64,000 bases of DNA from Rhodocyclaceae bacterium (GTDB lineage: Bacteria; Pseudomonadota; Gammaproteobacteria; Burkholderiales; Rhodocyclaceae). The position numbers and the translations under genes are program-made. Numbering within the stretch: the first letter of the stretch is position 1; each line of letters begins with the position of its first letter. Positions 27,201 to 35,066 of the stretch are shown piece after piece. A model generated the notes under the pieces. That model saw only the letters and a program-made list of their open reading frames with translations, was not told where the DNA came from and did no database searches. The stretch covers positions 1 to 64,000 of the forward strand of contig JAGRFX010000002.1 in assembly GCA_020445805.1 (NCBI GenBank), given 5' to 3'.

Positions 27201-27337
27201 ACCGAGGCTACGCAGACTGGGCGGGCATTCAGGCCATCGACACCGATGGCCTTGCCCGCGGGAAGCTGATCGGGACGATTCTCTATATCGCCCGCGCAAA
27301 TTTGGATTGCAAAATAGGCCAAGAGCCGTCCAGATAG
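24269..27337 (+). CDS. very large tyrosine recombinase
   Basis: 1022 residues. The catalytic set of a tyrosine recombinase is recognisable: FRLGLRRMEIFGLRIGDV (Arg I), a Lys-containing strand near HLKRRLKTL, HHFRHAFGTW (His-x-x-Arg), ARLLGHSG and CHYIHATD with the likely nucleophile Tyr. A long N-terminal region of about 480 residues and a C-terminal extension of about 300 residues after the catalytic domain are unusual; ordinary integrases have about 400 residues. It is coupled to the preceding recombinase-like gene. The pair recalls TnpA/TnpB of Tn554 in having two different tyrosine recombinases in tandem, although both are much larger. Confidence 0.75.
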   Translation: MIDNAVLRAWRAALKSAAPRRRAQAEPLFAFLSLLDNPYARVLSEHPLEAVTARDARELEHAVVAQHADGALDPQGAADWLGLIHAVRRKLDPGGNTLPPTRLAAAFPPQTSPFAPGHMELADLGALWREALTVWIRRSSIEALHDEWAAAILLSSVFFGALLDPTKLRGLLDRINRHELPAVAPACRTFEFDLPYQGLGNYHLQRWALDPITEMLLYRLPTSVKPIGEKTAVQGFAEILAGPGFDIDMPKGLRHLVDCASADWRTRAAPVELQTSQRAIQSHAFHGLTWARFAGRDLSSCSAQLTESEGLPHIEDAFVEAMDELRVLHPWLEPLLDAIALQTRELASAAISELRTDWSENATSCIYLDWVDAELFGRSASGKSISIESVRERVGTALPLLLAALGDTNPAKLDTQQLEDIYSELTSAGVSGQQLIHLVAGLRDFHAHLRTRFNKAPISNEREVFGEEGELLPVDANLPSFDDFEAARAWLDQQVAKRVDPEMIATAQLVMILAFRLGLRRMEIFGLRIGDVHLHGRMMIIVCPHLKRRLKTLNATRMLPAYAFLSREEAALVERWIANRLDSIRSADEPESDVRYLFAEFAGKSPLSWVDRVCALVCSAIRAVTCDKRLFLHHFRHAFGTWTYLRLRAAEFPELVAHFEHMPLTASALRSGRRLTVHLLGRATPPQRAGTQCVARLLGHSGALVSLCHYIHATDLVLGAIAAREVRLVDSSVLVAASGLSSSAAYEALGRGIDTLLTSCRQKVMRSTHPPAESAPPAITSRGRGRPRKAPPHEAPGWISLERVLEVLHLGFDRKFDAGAIADIVAITAAEVETMLASGRKWAPQLALTDAQGEVSAPHTFRGDAERAFLRRIEPLLADMRDRAPGLYRSGLELHLENLDRKTWDTVFHGKAYQAELKTYLRFLKSLGLDAAEFQWVVRHPPTDQPPRLLLPNWANRAYPKWSPEHVRRIGPLNLERHRGYADWAGIQAIDTDGLARGKLIGTILYIARANLDCKIGQEPSR

Positions 27338-27627
27338 TCGGCTGCCCTTTGATTGCCCGCAGCATGCTGCGCAAGGTTCCTACTCGAAGCCAGGGCCGAG
27401 CGAACCTGCCATTGTCGGTGGGATGCGCTCGACCAAAGTCTTAGAGAGGGGCGAGCGGTTTCCGCTAATGTTTCGACATCGAGCACGGCGATTAGAGGCG
27501 CGATGACTCGCCCATTGGCAAACTCCAGGTCAGCGGTGAAGTCCTGTCGTGTGGCGTTGGCCACGGATGTTCTTTGCCTACCGCAACTGCAACAACTGAA
27601 ACGTGGCTGCTTAGGGCGCTCGATCAC
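27283..27627 (-). CDS. hypothetical protein, possibly a fragment
   Basis: 114-codon frame on the opposite strand to the recombinase pair, overlapping the 3' end of the 1022-residue gene. One stretch, ATRQDFTADLEFANGRVIAPLIAVLD, reads like folded protein, while the start (CCSCGRQ) and end do not. It may be the remnant of a gene cut when the recombinase module arrived. No family recognised. Confidence 0.25.
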   Translation of the reverse strand: MIERPKQPRFSCCSCGRQRTSVANATRQDFTADLEFANGRVIAPLIAVLDVETLAETARPSLRLWSSASHRQWQVRSALASSRNLAQHAAGNQRAADYLDGSWPILQSKFARAI

Positions 27628-27648
27628 GCTCCGGTCCTTTGCAACTGA

Positions 27649-27963
27649 TTACCGACGCAGTAGGAAGCCAAACGGCGAGTTCTGACGCAAAGCGGGGCCA
27701 TCGCCATCAGGCTGGAGCATTGCCTTCTCAGCCTCAAGGGGTTCCATGGCGAGGATGCTGCGCCACCGATCTATGTAATGGGTTGAGCAAAGCTTTCCCG
27801 CCTCCCAACGGCTGATCTGCGAAAGCGCGTTTGCTAGCACCGTCGCCGCGTCCGGACCGGAAAGGGCTAATGCAGCGTCTCGATGGAGCGCAATGAGCTG
27901 CTCATCACGCACTGACTTCTCCGCGCGGGCCTGCCGCCGGTAAGTGGCTTGCAAAACATTCAT
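27649..27963 (-). CDS. small putative DNA-binding protein
   Basis: 104 residues. The centre, LANALSQISRWEAGKLCSTHYIDRWRSIL, resembles the second half of a lambda-repressor-like helix-turn-helix (recognition helix with S-x-W-E), as in phage Cox/CII-like regulators. The N terminus is rich in Arg and Gln. It is monocistronic and leftward. Function is not known; regulation of the recombinase module is one possibility. Confidence 0.5.
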   Translation of the reverse strand: MNVLQATYRRQARAEKSVRDEQLIALHRDAALALSGPDAATVLANALSQISRWEAGKLCSTHYIDRWRSILAMEPLEAEKAMLQPDGDGPALRQNSPFGFLLRR

Positions 27964-28419
27964 GGATAGAGCGTAGCACCCGACTGCGTGCGCTCAAAGC
28001 AACTGCCTCGCAATGCCCATCATGATGCCATCCAGCGAAGGTCGCGCAAGTCATGCCTCTGTAGCGCGATCTCATCAGCACTATTGAGGAGGCGGCCATG
28101 TAGCCCAAGATTGCAGCAGCACATCCTGCGTAATCTTCATTCCGAAGTCTCGGGGCAATCGTGCCCGACCGCAAATCAATGCGCTCCATGCGGAACGCTT
28201 GGGCAATCCGGGCTCCCAACATCAGGCCCTTTCATTGAAAAGGCTCAGAAATAACGCACAAATTACATTTACACGTCGTCGCCAATACTAATTGGGAAGG
28301 TGCGTCCAACCTCAATGTCGTTTAATATCAATCAGTTAGGTGTACACATGCGCAGAATTTTGAGGCATACTCACTCCATCTTGATCGCCTTGCCAATAGA
28401 ATCTCAAAGGAGCAAAGAC
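27964..28419. other. intergenic stretch without a convincing gene
   Basis: Only short frames occur, the longest 105 codons on the minus strand (27905-28222) without a recognisable domain. The right half (from about 28230) is AT-rich compared with its surroundings and probably holds the promoter of the gene at 28420; TTTACACG and AATACTAATT-type tracts are seen, but no clear -35/-10 pair could be fixed. Confidence 0.3.
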
Positions 28420-29103
28420 ATGAAAGCGGGAATTCGAAACGTGAATGCCTATGGCACTCAAGACACATCGATCGAACTAGAGAGGGAATTTTGCAGGGCT
28501 GCAGGAATAGAGCAATCGCGCGAGACGCGCAAGCTTTGTCGACTCATGACCATGTCGATCTACGCTTCAATTCATTTCCATCTATTCCAAGACGAGGACC
28601 TCCGCAATCGCTTCAATGGGCGTGAATTCAAGAAGAAAATTAACGCCGCTCTCGATCTGAAAACCGAGCGCGACGGCGTCAATGGAGAAACGTGGTTGAA
28701 GTTCTCTGAGCTACACAGTCCTATGATGGCCAGCCAGTACGATCTGGAGCCAATTCTGGTTGATCTCGTCGGATCGAAACTTGACATCTTCGATCTCTGC
28801 GCTGCATTGCTCAGGATAGTGCGCAAGGTTTGGCAGGCACGCTTGAAGCAGATCAGGACGGAGGTACTGAACGGTTCAATTGACGACTGGGGAACGCTGT
28901 TTAGCAATTCTTGCGCGACGAGTCCTTCCGTCGGTTCCGCAGTGGCGTTCGACTCCAAGGACCTTAGGCCGAGCGAACCTCCAGGTGACGCGATTACCTT
29001 GGAATACCCGTTGAACGACTCTGCTATGCCGAAGGCGCGGCGTAAGTCCTCGCGTCAGCGAAAGACTGGAAAAGCCGGCGGCATTGCATCGCCAGGGCGC
29101 TGA
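28420..29103 (+). CDS. hypothetical island protein
   Basis: 227 residues from the ATG at 28420, selected over an upstream in-frame ATG because AAAGGAG lies 7 nt before it. No domain recognised. It is largely helical with Cys-containing ETRKLCRLMTMSIYASIHFHLF and ends in a very basic tail (KARRKSSRQRKTGKAGG), which suggests nucleic-acid or membrane contact. Codon use is less GC-rich than the backbone, in keeping with foreign origin. Confidence 0.55.
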   Translation: MKAGIRNVNAYGTQDTSIELEREFCRAAGIEQSRETRKLCRLMTMSIYASIHFHLFQDEDLRNRFNGREFKKKINAALDLKTERDGVNGETWLKFSELHSPMMASQYDLEPILVDLVGSKLDIFDLCAALLRIVRKVWQARLKQIRTEVLNGSIDDWGTLFSNSCATSPSVGSAVAFDSKDLRPSEPPGDAITLEYPLNDSAMPKARRKSSRQRKTGKAGGIASPGR

Positions 29104-29230
29104 GAACAGGGTGGCTCATGCGCTTCGTTCAGGATCGAAGGCCCAAGGGCCGTCCAAACAGATGGCCAACCAAGCGGACCGGGCACGGTTCCACTTGCAG
29201 CGGACAAGCCAATCTAGACCGCCTAGTAAG

Positions 29231-29677
29231 TCAGGAGTGGAAGCTCTGCGCAGACAACACCGCCGACAAAACCCGTCGCCGGTTCTTCCACGCAATCACA
29301 TCAATTGGGCGTTCATCGCCCAGCCCTGGGAGCCTCGCGTCCAATGCCCAGTAGATTGTCCAAACATCAAGGCCCCGCCCATGTTTGCGCAGTTCCCGAA
29401 TCAGCCACTCGTGCGCGCGGGACGACTTCCACGCGGGCATCCGAGGGGCCATGCCGCGGGTACCAAGCATCAGCCATTTTGAGCAGGGCCGCGCGAGTTC
29501 GAAACGCACTCGGCGTTCGCTGGTGCCTTCGGCACGAGCAAACTGTTGGACAGTGAGCATCCCTGGTCGTCGGAGTTGCTTCTGCTGAAGCCGCCTCCCC
29601 CGCTCCAACAGGGTGTCATTTGGCCGCCAGGGCTTCTCAGCGCGATTGGACGTCAAGATTGGTTTGGTTTCTTCCAT
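29231..29677 (-). CDS. putative antitoxin-like/HTH protein
   Basis: 148 residues. After a basic N terminus, LTVQQFARAEGTSERRVRFELA looks like a helix-turn-helix. The C-terminal part (LDVWTIYWALDARLPGLGDERPIDVIAWKN) is reminiscent of the toxin-binding domain of Xre/MbcA/ParS antitoxins (DUF2384), where a Gly-rich turn is followed by P-hydrophobic-D/E-hydrophobic. No RES-domain toxin partner is seen nearby, so the similarity may be only in form. Confidence 0.4.
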   Translation of the reverse strand: MEETKPILTSNRAEKPWRPNDTLLERGRRLQQKQLRRPGMLTVQQFARAEGTSERRVRFELARPCSKWLMLGTRGMAPRMPAWKSSRAHEWLIRELRKHGRGLDVWTIYWALDARLPGLGDERPIDVIAWKNRRRVLSAVLSAQSFHS

Positions 29678-29748
29678 CGCCGATCACCCCCAAGGAACCT
29701 ATCTGTCTTGCCAGAGTAGCCTATTAGCCTGGGACGCACTGTGAGCGG

Positions 29749-30120
29749 CTAGCCTTCGCCATCCAGGTTACCGTGAAGCTTCTGGGCCGCAGTCTCCAGC
29801 GCATCGAGGCTCCCGCCGCGCTCGACCCAGACCTTCACCCAGGCGGGCTTCATTCCTCGACCGGTCCAGGAGAGTTTGCGATTGGAGGGATGAACGTACT
29901 TTGCAGGCACCTTCCGCCCGGCCAACGTCGACCTCCTGCGCGTGGTTGCAATCACTTGGCCACCGGCGAGCACCTCTTCGAGCCGATACCCTTGAGCCGT
30001 AGCCAAGGCCTCAAACCTTTTGCGCAGAGCGCGGGAGTCGGTGCGCGTTGCAAGTTCCTTTTCGATGCTGCGGGAAAGTGACTTCAATTCCACATCTGAC
30101 AAACGGGAAAGCGATTGCAT
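29749..30120 (-). CDS. H-NS family histone-like protein
   Basis: 123 residues from the ATG at 30120 (ACGGAGG ribosome site). The N terminus is a helical oligomerisation region (SLSRLSDVELKSLSRSIEKEL); the C-terminal DNA-binding segment AKYVHPSNRKLSWTGRGMKPAWV matches the H-NS pattern KYRxPxxxxxTWSGRGRxPxWL with the AT-hook-like GRG. It binds curved or AT-rich DNA and may silence the island itself or modify the host's H-NS network. Such proteins are common cargo on mobile elements. Confidence 0.8.
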   Translation of the reverse strand: MQSLSRLSDVELKSLSRSIEKELATRTDSRALRKRFEALATAQGYRLEEVLAGGQVIATTRRRSTLAGRKVPAKYVHPSNRKLSWTGRGMKPAWVKVWVERGGSLDALETAAQKLHGNLDGEG

Positions 30121-30198
30121 CATTCCTCCGTGTAATCCTTCCATGATGCCACCTTCGATGCCCGACCGGGATTCACGGCGGCCATGTAACTCGCTGAC

Positions 30199-30630
30199 GT
30201 GCTCTCAATTACGCAATCGGTCGGACATAGGGTAGCAAGTCACGCATGCGATGCATTACCCCAAGCGGGGGCGATCTCACGTCAACCAATCGGGCCAGAG
30301 ACTCCGCTTCACTATACTGAGGTCTCTGAGGGTGCCGGCGGTGTGCCTTACGCCCAACTGGCGAGGCTACTCCTGGAGGCGATCCCACGCGACATTCAGG
30401 AACGGAGCACGGGCAAGGTGCTGCCCTATTTGGCGCGCGAAACCCTTGCACATGCCTCGCCGGACAATGAGCCACGTCGTGTTTCGACAAAGGCGATCCA
30501 TCTCGACCTTGGAGGCAACCCGAACCAGGAGCCCTCGGCTTGGCTCAGTCGAATCTGGAAGGACATTGAAGGCCGACGCTTCCCAGAGATCGAACCTACA
30601 TTGATCGAGCTTTGCCGTAAGGCCGGGTAG
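30199..30630 (+). CDS. hypothetical protein
   Basis: 143-codon frame with GTG start. The downstream two thirds (VPYAQLARLLLEAIPRDIQ to FPEIEPTLIELCRKAG) read as a plausible soluble protein, so translation could begin at a later codon, for example the GTG within GAGGVPYAQ. It is followed 3 nt later by the GTG of the membrane-protein remnant. No family recognised. Confidence 0.4.
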   Translation: MLSITQSVGHRVASHACDALPQAGAISRQPIGPETPLHYTEVSEGAGGVPYAQLARLLLEAIPRDIQERSTGKVLPYLARETLAHASPDNEPRRVSTKAIHLDLGGNPNQEPSAWLSRIWKDIEGRRFPEIEPTLIELCRKAG

Positions 30631-30633
30631 AGC

Positions 30634-31165
30634 GTGTATCCGGTTGTGCTGAAGGAGGAGGGCAGTCCCACCTTCTACAGGCTGGATTCACGCCAACTCC
30701 CGGTCGCAGATGAGCAGTCGGCTGAGGATTTCTCTGAAGGCACCCCTGGTGCGACCAGGTATTCGCGCGACCTATCGCTGCAGTTCTCCTGGCCCGGGCG
30801 CCTGCTTCTGGGGCGGGCCGCACAATGGACTCCGATGAGGCGATTCGGATTTCCTGCGTGTCAGCTTCTGGGTCTGTCGCTCGTCGCAGTGATGGCCACG
30901 CTCATCTGGCTGGTCCTTTAGAGTCGGAAAGATCCCCTACGCGAACGATCTGGTACTGCTGATTTTCCGTTTCGGCGTTCCTTGGTACGCGTACCGGCAC
31001 CTCGACGCGGCCTTTCGGATTTTCGATGATCGAATCATCGTTGCGCCGGAGTGGATGTTGGCCTGGAAGGAGCGAGGGGCAACGATCGAGATCAATCGCT
31101 CGCGGGTGCCTGGAGGGCACAGCGCGATCTTGGTTCAGCGCTTCTCGGCGCAATGCCCGATCTGA
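30634..31165 (+). pseudogene. frameshifted membrane protein, PH-like (probable)
   Basis: The frame from the GTG at 30634 ends at 30921 within or just after a hydrophobic segment (LLGLSLVAVMATLIWLVL). In a neighbouring frame, open from 30893 to 31165 but without a start, the sequence continues as VGKIPYANDLVLLIFRFGVP and AAFRIFDDRIIVAPEWML, similar in style to the second membrane segment and PH domain of small bacterial membrane proteins. A single frameshift between 30893 and 30921 would join them. It may be a decayed gene or a sequencing error. Confidence 0.45.
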
Positions 31166-31365
31166 GGCTGGATGGTTCGGCTAGAGAACGGCGGCAGCGA
31201 CTTCACACGGAGGATCGTCGGGCGATGCGAGGAGTCGCCCCGCGAGCACGTGTTTTCGTTCGATCGCAGCACGAAGTGGGGTTGGCCATTACGGCCCGAT
31301 CCAACAGTGGCAGAGAACTCCAAGCGATCCTGAGCAACGGCTTCTTGGCTACTCGCCTGTCCAAG

Positions 31366-32340
31366 TTAAACGGCGAACTCCGCCCACAAGGGATAGTGAT
31401 CCGACACCCGATACGAGATCGCACTCTTCGTCAGACCAACTCCGCGATAGACATAGGGCAAGAAATCCACGTGCCCGGCCCGTAGATGGCTCATGCCCAG
31501 CATTGGCATGCCGTGCTCGTCCTCGAACCAAGCGATTTGGTCGTAGAACTTTCCCGACCCAACCCCTTCAGCGCTACAGAAGATGGAACGCGGTACTGCG
31601 TCGAGATCTGCCGGAGTTTTCAGTCCAGTCGAGGTGAACGCCCGCCACAGCGGATCGCCTTTGCGGTCAATGTTGAAGTCGCCCAAGGCGATGAGGTTGT
31701 GCTCCCAATTGCTCGAACGCTGTGCCCATTCTGCTAGCCAACGCGCGATGCCGCTGAGCTCGGGAATGCGCTCTGCTGAATCTTCGCCCCATAGGACGTG
31801 CAAGGTCACCATGATGAAGGTCGCCTTTCCGCTCCTGAAACTCACCGCGTAGGGCGTGCGCGCGAATTGGCTCTTCATCGCACCTGGAGCGATCTCGGTT
31901 AGCCATTCGGGCGGCACGACCAACTCACAGGCGAGGCCAGAGAGCTCGACTCGCCGACGATCGAAGAGAAAGGCCATGCGCTCGTCGTTCCCCGCGGCAC
32001 CTCCGGAGACGTCGGTCATCAGGAAGGCCCAGTCTGGTCCGAGCCATTTCAAAAGATCCCGAAGCGCCCGAAGATCCCCTTTGACCTCCTGAATTGCGAT
32101 CACGTCGAAACGCCGGACGATCTCCCCAATCGCTAGGAGTCCTCGCAGGTCGCGTTTCGGCGAGTCGCGCTCCCCAGCGGTCCACTCGCGAGTGAGCGAC
32201 GCGAAGCCGCGCAGGTTCCAGGTCGCGATCAGCAGGTTCTCGTCGAGCCGCTTTGCCGGAAGCGTCACATGCAGATGGGCGCGAAGCGCTTCGAGATCGG
32301 ACTGGACCTCCGGCGGAGGAAGGTCAGCAAGCGTGGGCAT
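31366..32340 (-). CDS. endonuclease/exonuclease/phosphatase (EEP) family protein
   Basis: 324 residues from the ATG at 32340. The EEP motifs appear in order: ATWNLRGF (Asn), IAIQEVKGD (Glu metal ligand), TLHVLWG, LGDFNIDRKGD (Asp/Asn) and the C-terminal SDHYPLWAEF (Asp-His). It is predicted to be a Mg-dependent phosphodiesterase or nuclease. No signal peptide is seen, so it acts in the cytosol. It stands alone on the minus strand; members of this fold include DNases, so a role in restriction of incoming DNA is possible but unproven. Confidence 0.85.
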   Translation of the reverse strand: MPTLADLPPPEVQSDLEALRAHLHVTLPAKRLDENLLIATWNLRGFASLTREWTAGERDSPKRDLRGLLAIGEIVRRFDVIAIQEVKGDLRALRDLLKWLGPDWAFLMTDVSGGAAGNDERMAFLFDRRRVELSGLACELVVPPEWLTEIAPGAMKSQFARTPYAVSFRSGKATFIMVTLHVLWGEDSAERIPELSGIARWLAEWAQRSSNWEHNLIALGDFNIDRKGDPLWRAFTSTGLKTPADLDAVPRSIFCSAEGVGSGKFYDQIAWFEDEHGMPMLGMSHLRAGHVDFLPYVYRGVGLTKSAISYRVSDHYPLWAEFAV

Positions 32341-32546
32341 GGGGACGATCCGAGCGGAATTCGATATCAATCATTGTCCTCGCGCTCCCACGCGGCGCCA
32401 AGCGAGTGGCGCATCTGCCTTGCAATGCCCTGCCATGACCGGATTCCTGCACATGGAACTCGTGGCCAGACCGATCACGAAGCCGCAGATGATCTCGAAT
32501 GCTGCATTGTTGCCTGCGTAAGTCGGCGACGGGAGCCGATGCCTCA

Positions 32547-32867
32547 TCATCCGGCCATGCCTTTGCAGTGCTTGAACCGCAAACCTGAACCGCACGACTC
32601 GGGGCTGTTGCGCGGCCTGCGTGCCCCTCCCGATGGGCTCGAAACTGCCGCCACAATCTGCTCTAGCTTCGCGATATCGCCACGGGTCACCATGGTGTTT
32701 GGGCAGTCGATACCGAGGACACGCTCCTGATCGGGCAGCAGCGCACGGAACCGCTTGAGGGCTTCAGCTGGCTTGCCGGCGTAGCCAGTCCGGACAGCGA
32801 TGTTGCCGCAGGTCTTCATGGCGGTCGGGCACGGTATGAGGCTCCTCGATGCGGCTTGCTTCACCAC
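32547..32867 (-). pseudogene. remnant of a tetratricopeptide-repeat protein
   Basis: The central part reads GNIAVRTGYAGKPAEALKRFRALL followed by QERVLGIDCPNTMVTRGDIA, the pattern of the TPR units in NB-ARC/Kinesin-light-chain-like bacterial proteins (ERVLGPDHPxTLxTRxNLA). Only about one and a half repeats are present, without an N-terminal effector or ATPase, and the surrounding frames are closed. It is taken as a gene relic; part of a STAND-type system may once have been here. Confidence 0.5.
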
Positions 32868-33115
32868 CCCAAAGACTCCCTCGCCCCGTCGATCCCATCA
32901 AGAAGCTGTCGAATCCGCCGATAGCCCTTGAGAAGCCTAAGCTCGACTTTTGACCGTTGCTCGGCAATCCATCGTGCATCACTTCCGCAAAGGCATTGGC
33001 CGCCATGCCAGAAACCTAGGCGGTGTGCTGCTAAACGCATGCTCATGGAGACGGTCCGCGAGCGAACATGGGTCGTGGCAGGAAGACGCCTGCCACTGTG
33101 AGACTGGAGATTGTT

Positions 33116-33616
33116 ATGGCAGAGACTGCACTTCGGACCTTCAACCCCGAGCAGGGACTTTTCGAACTGACCCTGATGAACGGGGAGATTTCATCAAGCC
33201 GGTTCGATGATTTCGTGATCGACGGGATCAACATGGGGATCCCGAGCGAAATCATGATGCGGCTGAAGGCTCTGTGGGAAAAGACGAAAGTTGTCGCCGG
33301 AGAGGTCATCGCCATCGGCAGAATTATCGTCCAGCAGATCTTCAATTTTCTCAAGGCAAACCCGAAGTTGACGATCGGCTTGGCGATCGGCGCCGCGGTT
33401 GCCGCTCTCGTGGCGGGAATCCCCATTCTTGGTCCAATCCTTGCACCTGTATCGACTGCGATTTCGACGCTATACGGTGCGGGGGTTGGCGCGGCGATGG
33501 GCGAAGGCGACTATTCCGGGTCCCCCTACACCGCTGCGATCACCCTGGCTCACAAATTCTTCGAACTCCTGCAAAGCATTCTCATCGCGGTTTCTGAGTA
33601 CTGGACCCAATCATGA
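33116..33616 (+). CDS. small protein with a hydrophobic hairpin (GTPase cluster gene 1)
   Basis: 166 residues from the ATG at 33116 (TGGAG 6 nt before it; the upstream in-frame ATG at 33068 lacks a ribosome site). Residues about 84-127 form a Gly/Ala-rich hydrophobic hairpin (LTIGLAIGAAVAALVAGIPI then LGPILAPVSTAISTLYGAGVG), flanked by amphipathic helices. This could insert in membranes as a pore or anchor. It is 28 nt upstream of the next hydrophobic protein and begins a rightward series ending with two GTPases. No family recognised. Confidence 0.7.
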   Translation: MAETALRTFNPEQGLFELTLMNGEISSSRFDDFVIDGINMGIPSEIMMRLKALWEKTKVVAGEVIAIGRIIVQQIFNFLKANPKLTIGLAIGAAVAALVAGIPILGPILAPVSTAISTLYGAGVGAAMGEGDYSGSPYTAAITLAHKFFELLQSILIAVSEYWTQS

Positions 33617-33644
33617 GTGATCTCAAGAATCAGGAGAGCTCGTC

Positions 33645-34607
33645 ATGGTCCTGAATTGGGACAGGCTAAAGGACATTGCCGCCGCCACGGCGGCAAAGGC
33701 GATCGCCGATCTGCCGAGCGCCAGCGACGTGCTGAGCAGTGCATCTACGCGAGCGGCGGAGTTGGGCAAGAGTTCCGCAAACGCCGCCAGTGATTACGCT
33801 GGAAAAGTCGTTGCTGCGGTTGAGCGCGCAGTCGAGAGCGACGCTGCACGGGAGCTGACCGCTGCAGCCAACGAAATCTTTGATCGAACCCAATCTGCTG
33901 CGCGAGAGTGTTACACCCAGTCGCGCGATGCCATTGAAGACCGCATCCAGAGCGCGGAGATTGGCAAGAGTTTTGAGGTGGCGCAACAGAGCGCCAGGAA
34001 AATCGTGATTGACGCCAAGAACCTCGTATTCCAAGGCGACGCCGAGTTGGAGAACGAACCTCCGGACACGGAGGTCGCAAGGCTCAAGAACACCATTGCA
34101 AAACTCGAGGCTCGAGACAAGGTGGGAGTAGCCGGTGAAGGCTTGGCCATCGCGGGAGGAGCTGCTGCTGGAGCGGCGGTCTCTGGAACGGTGGCTGCAG
34201 CCGCCGGCGCGTCGACAATTCTGGGATCAACGACACTCGGGAGCCTGCTTGGCGGTACCTTCGTCGCTGCAACGCCGGTTGGATGGGTAATCGGCACTGC
34301 AGCGGTTGCTGCAGCCGCCGGTTATGGCATCGCACGAGTCGTCCGATCGGGGAGCAAGCAGGACCGCGCTCGTGAGGAACTTGTTGAGCGACTCCGTAAG
34401 CGCCTGAAGACCGCAGAGGAAGATCAGACAACCCAGGCGGGGTTTTCACGATTGCGGGAACTCGTCACGATTGCAACAAGTAACGAGCTCATCTCGCCGG
34501 AACAGGCTGAGAGAATGGTTACCTTGGTGGAAAACGGCAGCCTGGATGTAAAGCTGGCCATCGCGCGTCTCGAGTCGATGAAGATTGATGTAAAGATCAA
34601 TACATGA
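33645..34607 (+). CDS. coiled-coil protein with glycine-rich membrane segment (GTPase cluster gene 2)
   Basis: 320 residues, with GGAGA 8 nt before the ATG. The N-terminal 150 residues are Ala-rich amphipathic helix (repeated AASDYAGKVVAAVERAVES-like heptads), followed by coiled coil, then a long Gly/Ala hydrophobic section (about residues 165-235) including TPVGWVIGTAAVAAAAGYGI, and a charged C-terminal helix. The design resembles pore-forming or membrane-bending proteins encoded next to GTPases. Its stop overlaps the start of a 48-residue Cys protein. Function unknown. Confidence 0.7.
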   Translation: MVLNWDRLKDIAAATAAKAIADLPSASDVLSSASTRAAELGKSSANAASDYAGKVVAAVERAVESDAARELTAAANEIFDRTQSAARECYTQSRDAIEDRIQSAEIGKSFEVAQQSARKIVIDAKNLVFQGDAELENEPPDTEVARLKNTIAKLEARDKVGVAGEGLAIAGGAAAGAAVSGTVAAAAGASTILGSTTLGSLLGGTFVAATPVGWVIGTAAVAAAAGYGIARVVRSGSKQDRAREELVERLRKRLKTAEEDQTTQAGFSRLRELVTIATSNELISPEQAERMVTLVENGSLDVKLAIARLESMKIDVKINT

Positions 34608-34750
34608 CGTACAGCTGCATGAAATTATGCCTCAGCTGCTCCATCCGACGTCTTCAAGTCTGGTGCGCGTACTGCCCTGTAGCTGACCTGCCAGACAACG
34701 TGGCTATTCGCCCTTGCCGACGCACTGATACGCACGAGGAATCAACCTGA
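34604..34750 (+). CDS. 48-residue Cys-pair microprotein (GTPase cluster gene 3)
   Basis: Begins at an ATG overlapping the preceding stop by 4 nt (ATGA), so translation would be coupled. Two CxxC knuckles, CLSC (residues 9-12) and CAYC (21-24), plus Cys5 and Cys38 suggest a minimal zinc ribbon. A second, longer zinc ribbon closes the cluster at 37771. Small size and lack of known homologues make this a modest call; the ATGA overlap and paired Cys knuckles are its main support. Confidence 0.4.
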   Translation: MTYSCMKLCLSCSIRRLQVWCAYCPVADLPDNVAIRPCRRTDTHEEST

Positions 34751-35066
34751 TGGCTTGGTTAGACCTTGTCCGGCAACCGGGGATCAGAATGCCGGGAGTA
34801 GCCCATTGGTGATTAGTGCGCTTGGAGCGCATTTATTCCCATACATCACTCAGATCCTTGGAAGGCTCGGTAAGCATCGTGCGCTGCAATTGGCTGCAGT
34901 CACGGTAGCTCGACCACTTGAACCTTCACGCCCTCAACAGTCGCAGGCGTTTGACCAATGTGACTAATTCCGCAGCGGCTACCGCCTGATTGGCGGTGAG
35001 CGGGCAATTGGCAGATCCATGACGTGCGGAAAATTGAAGCCGCATAGAACAAAGTAGAGTGCATTG
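34751..35066. other. gap before the first GTPase gene
   Basis: No gene can be supported with confidence. A frame ending at 34967 includes LVISALGAHLFPYITQILGRLGK, which could be a short amphipathic peptide or a relic, and a 20-codon frame begins in the stop of the Cys microprotein. The last 100 nt probably hold a promoter for the GTPase gene at 35067. Confidence 0.3.

Noticed and set aside
32764..33006. 80-codon minus-strand frame beside the TPR remnant
   Set aside because: It overlaps the TPR frame, has no ribosome site and shows no domain; likely a shadow or further part of the same relic.
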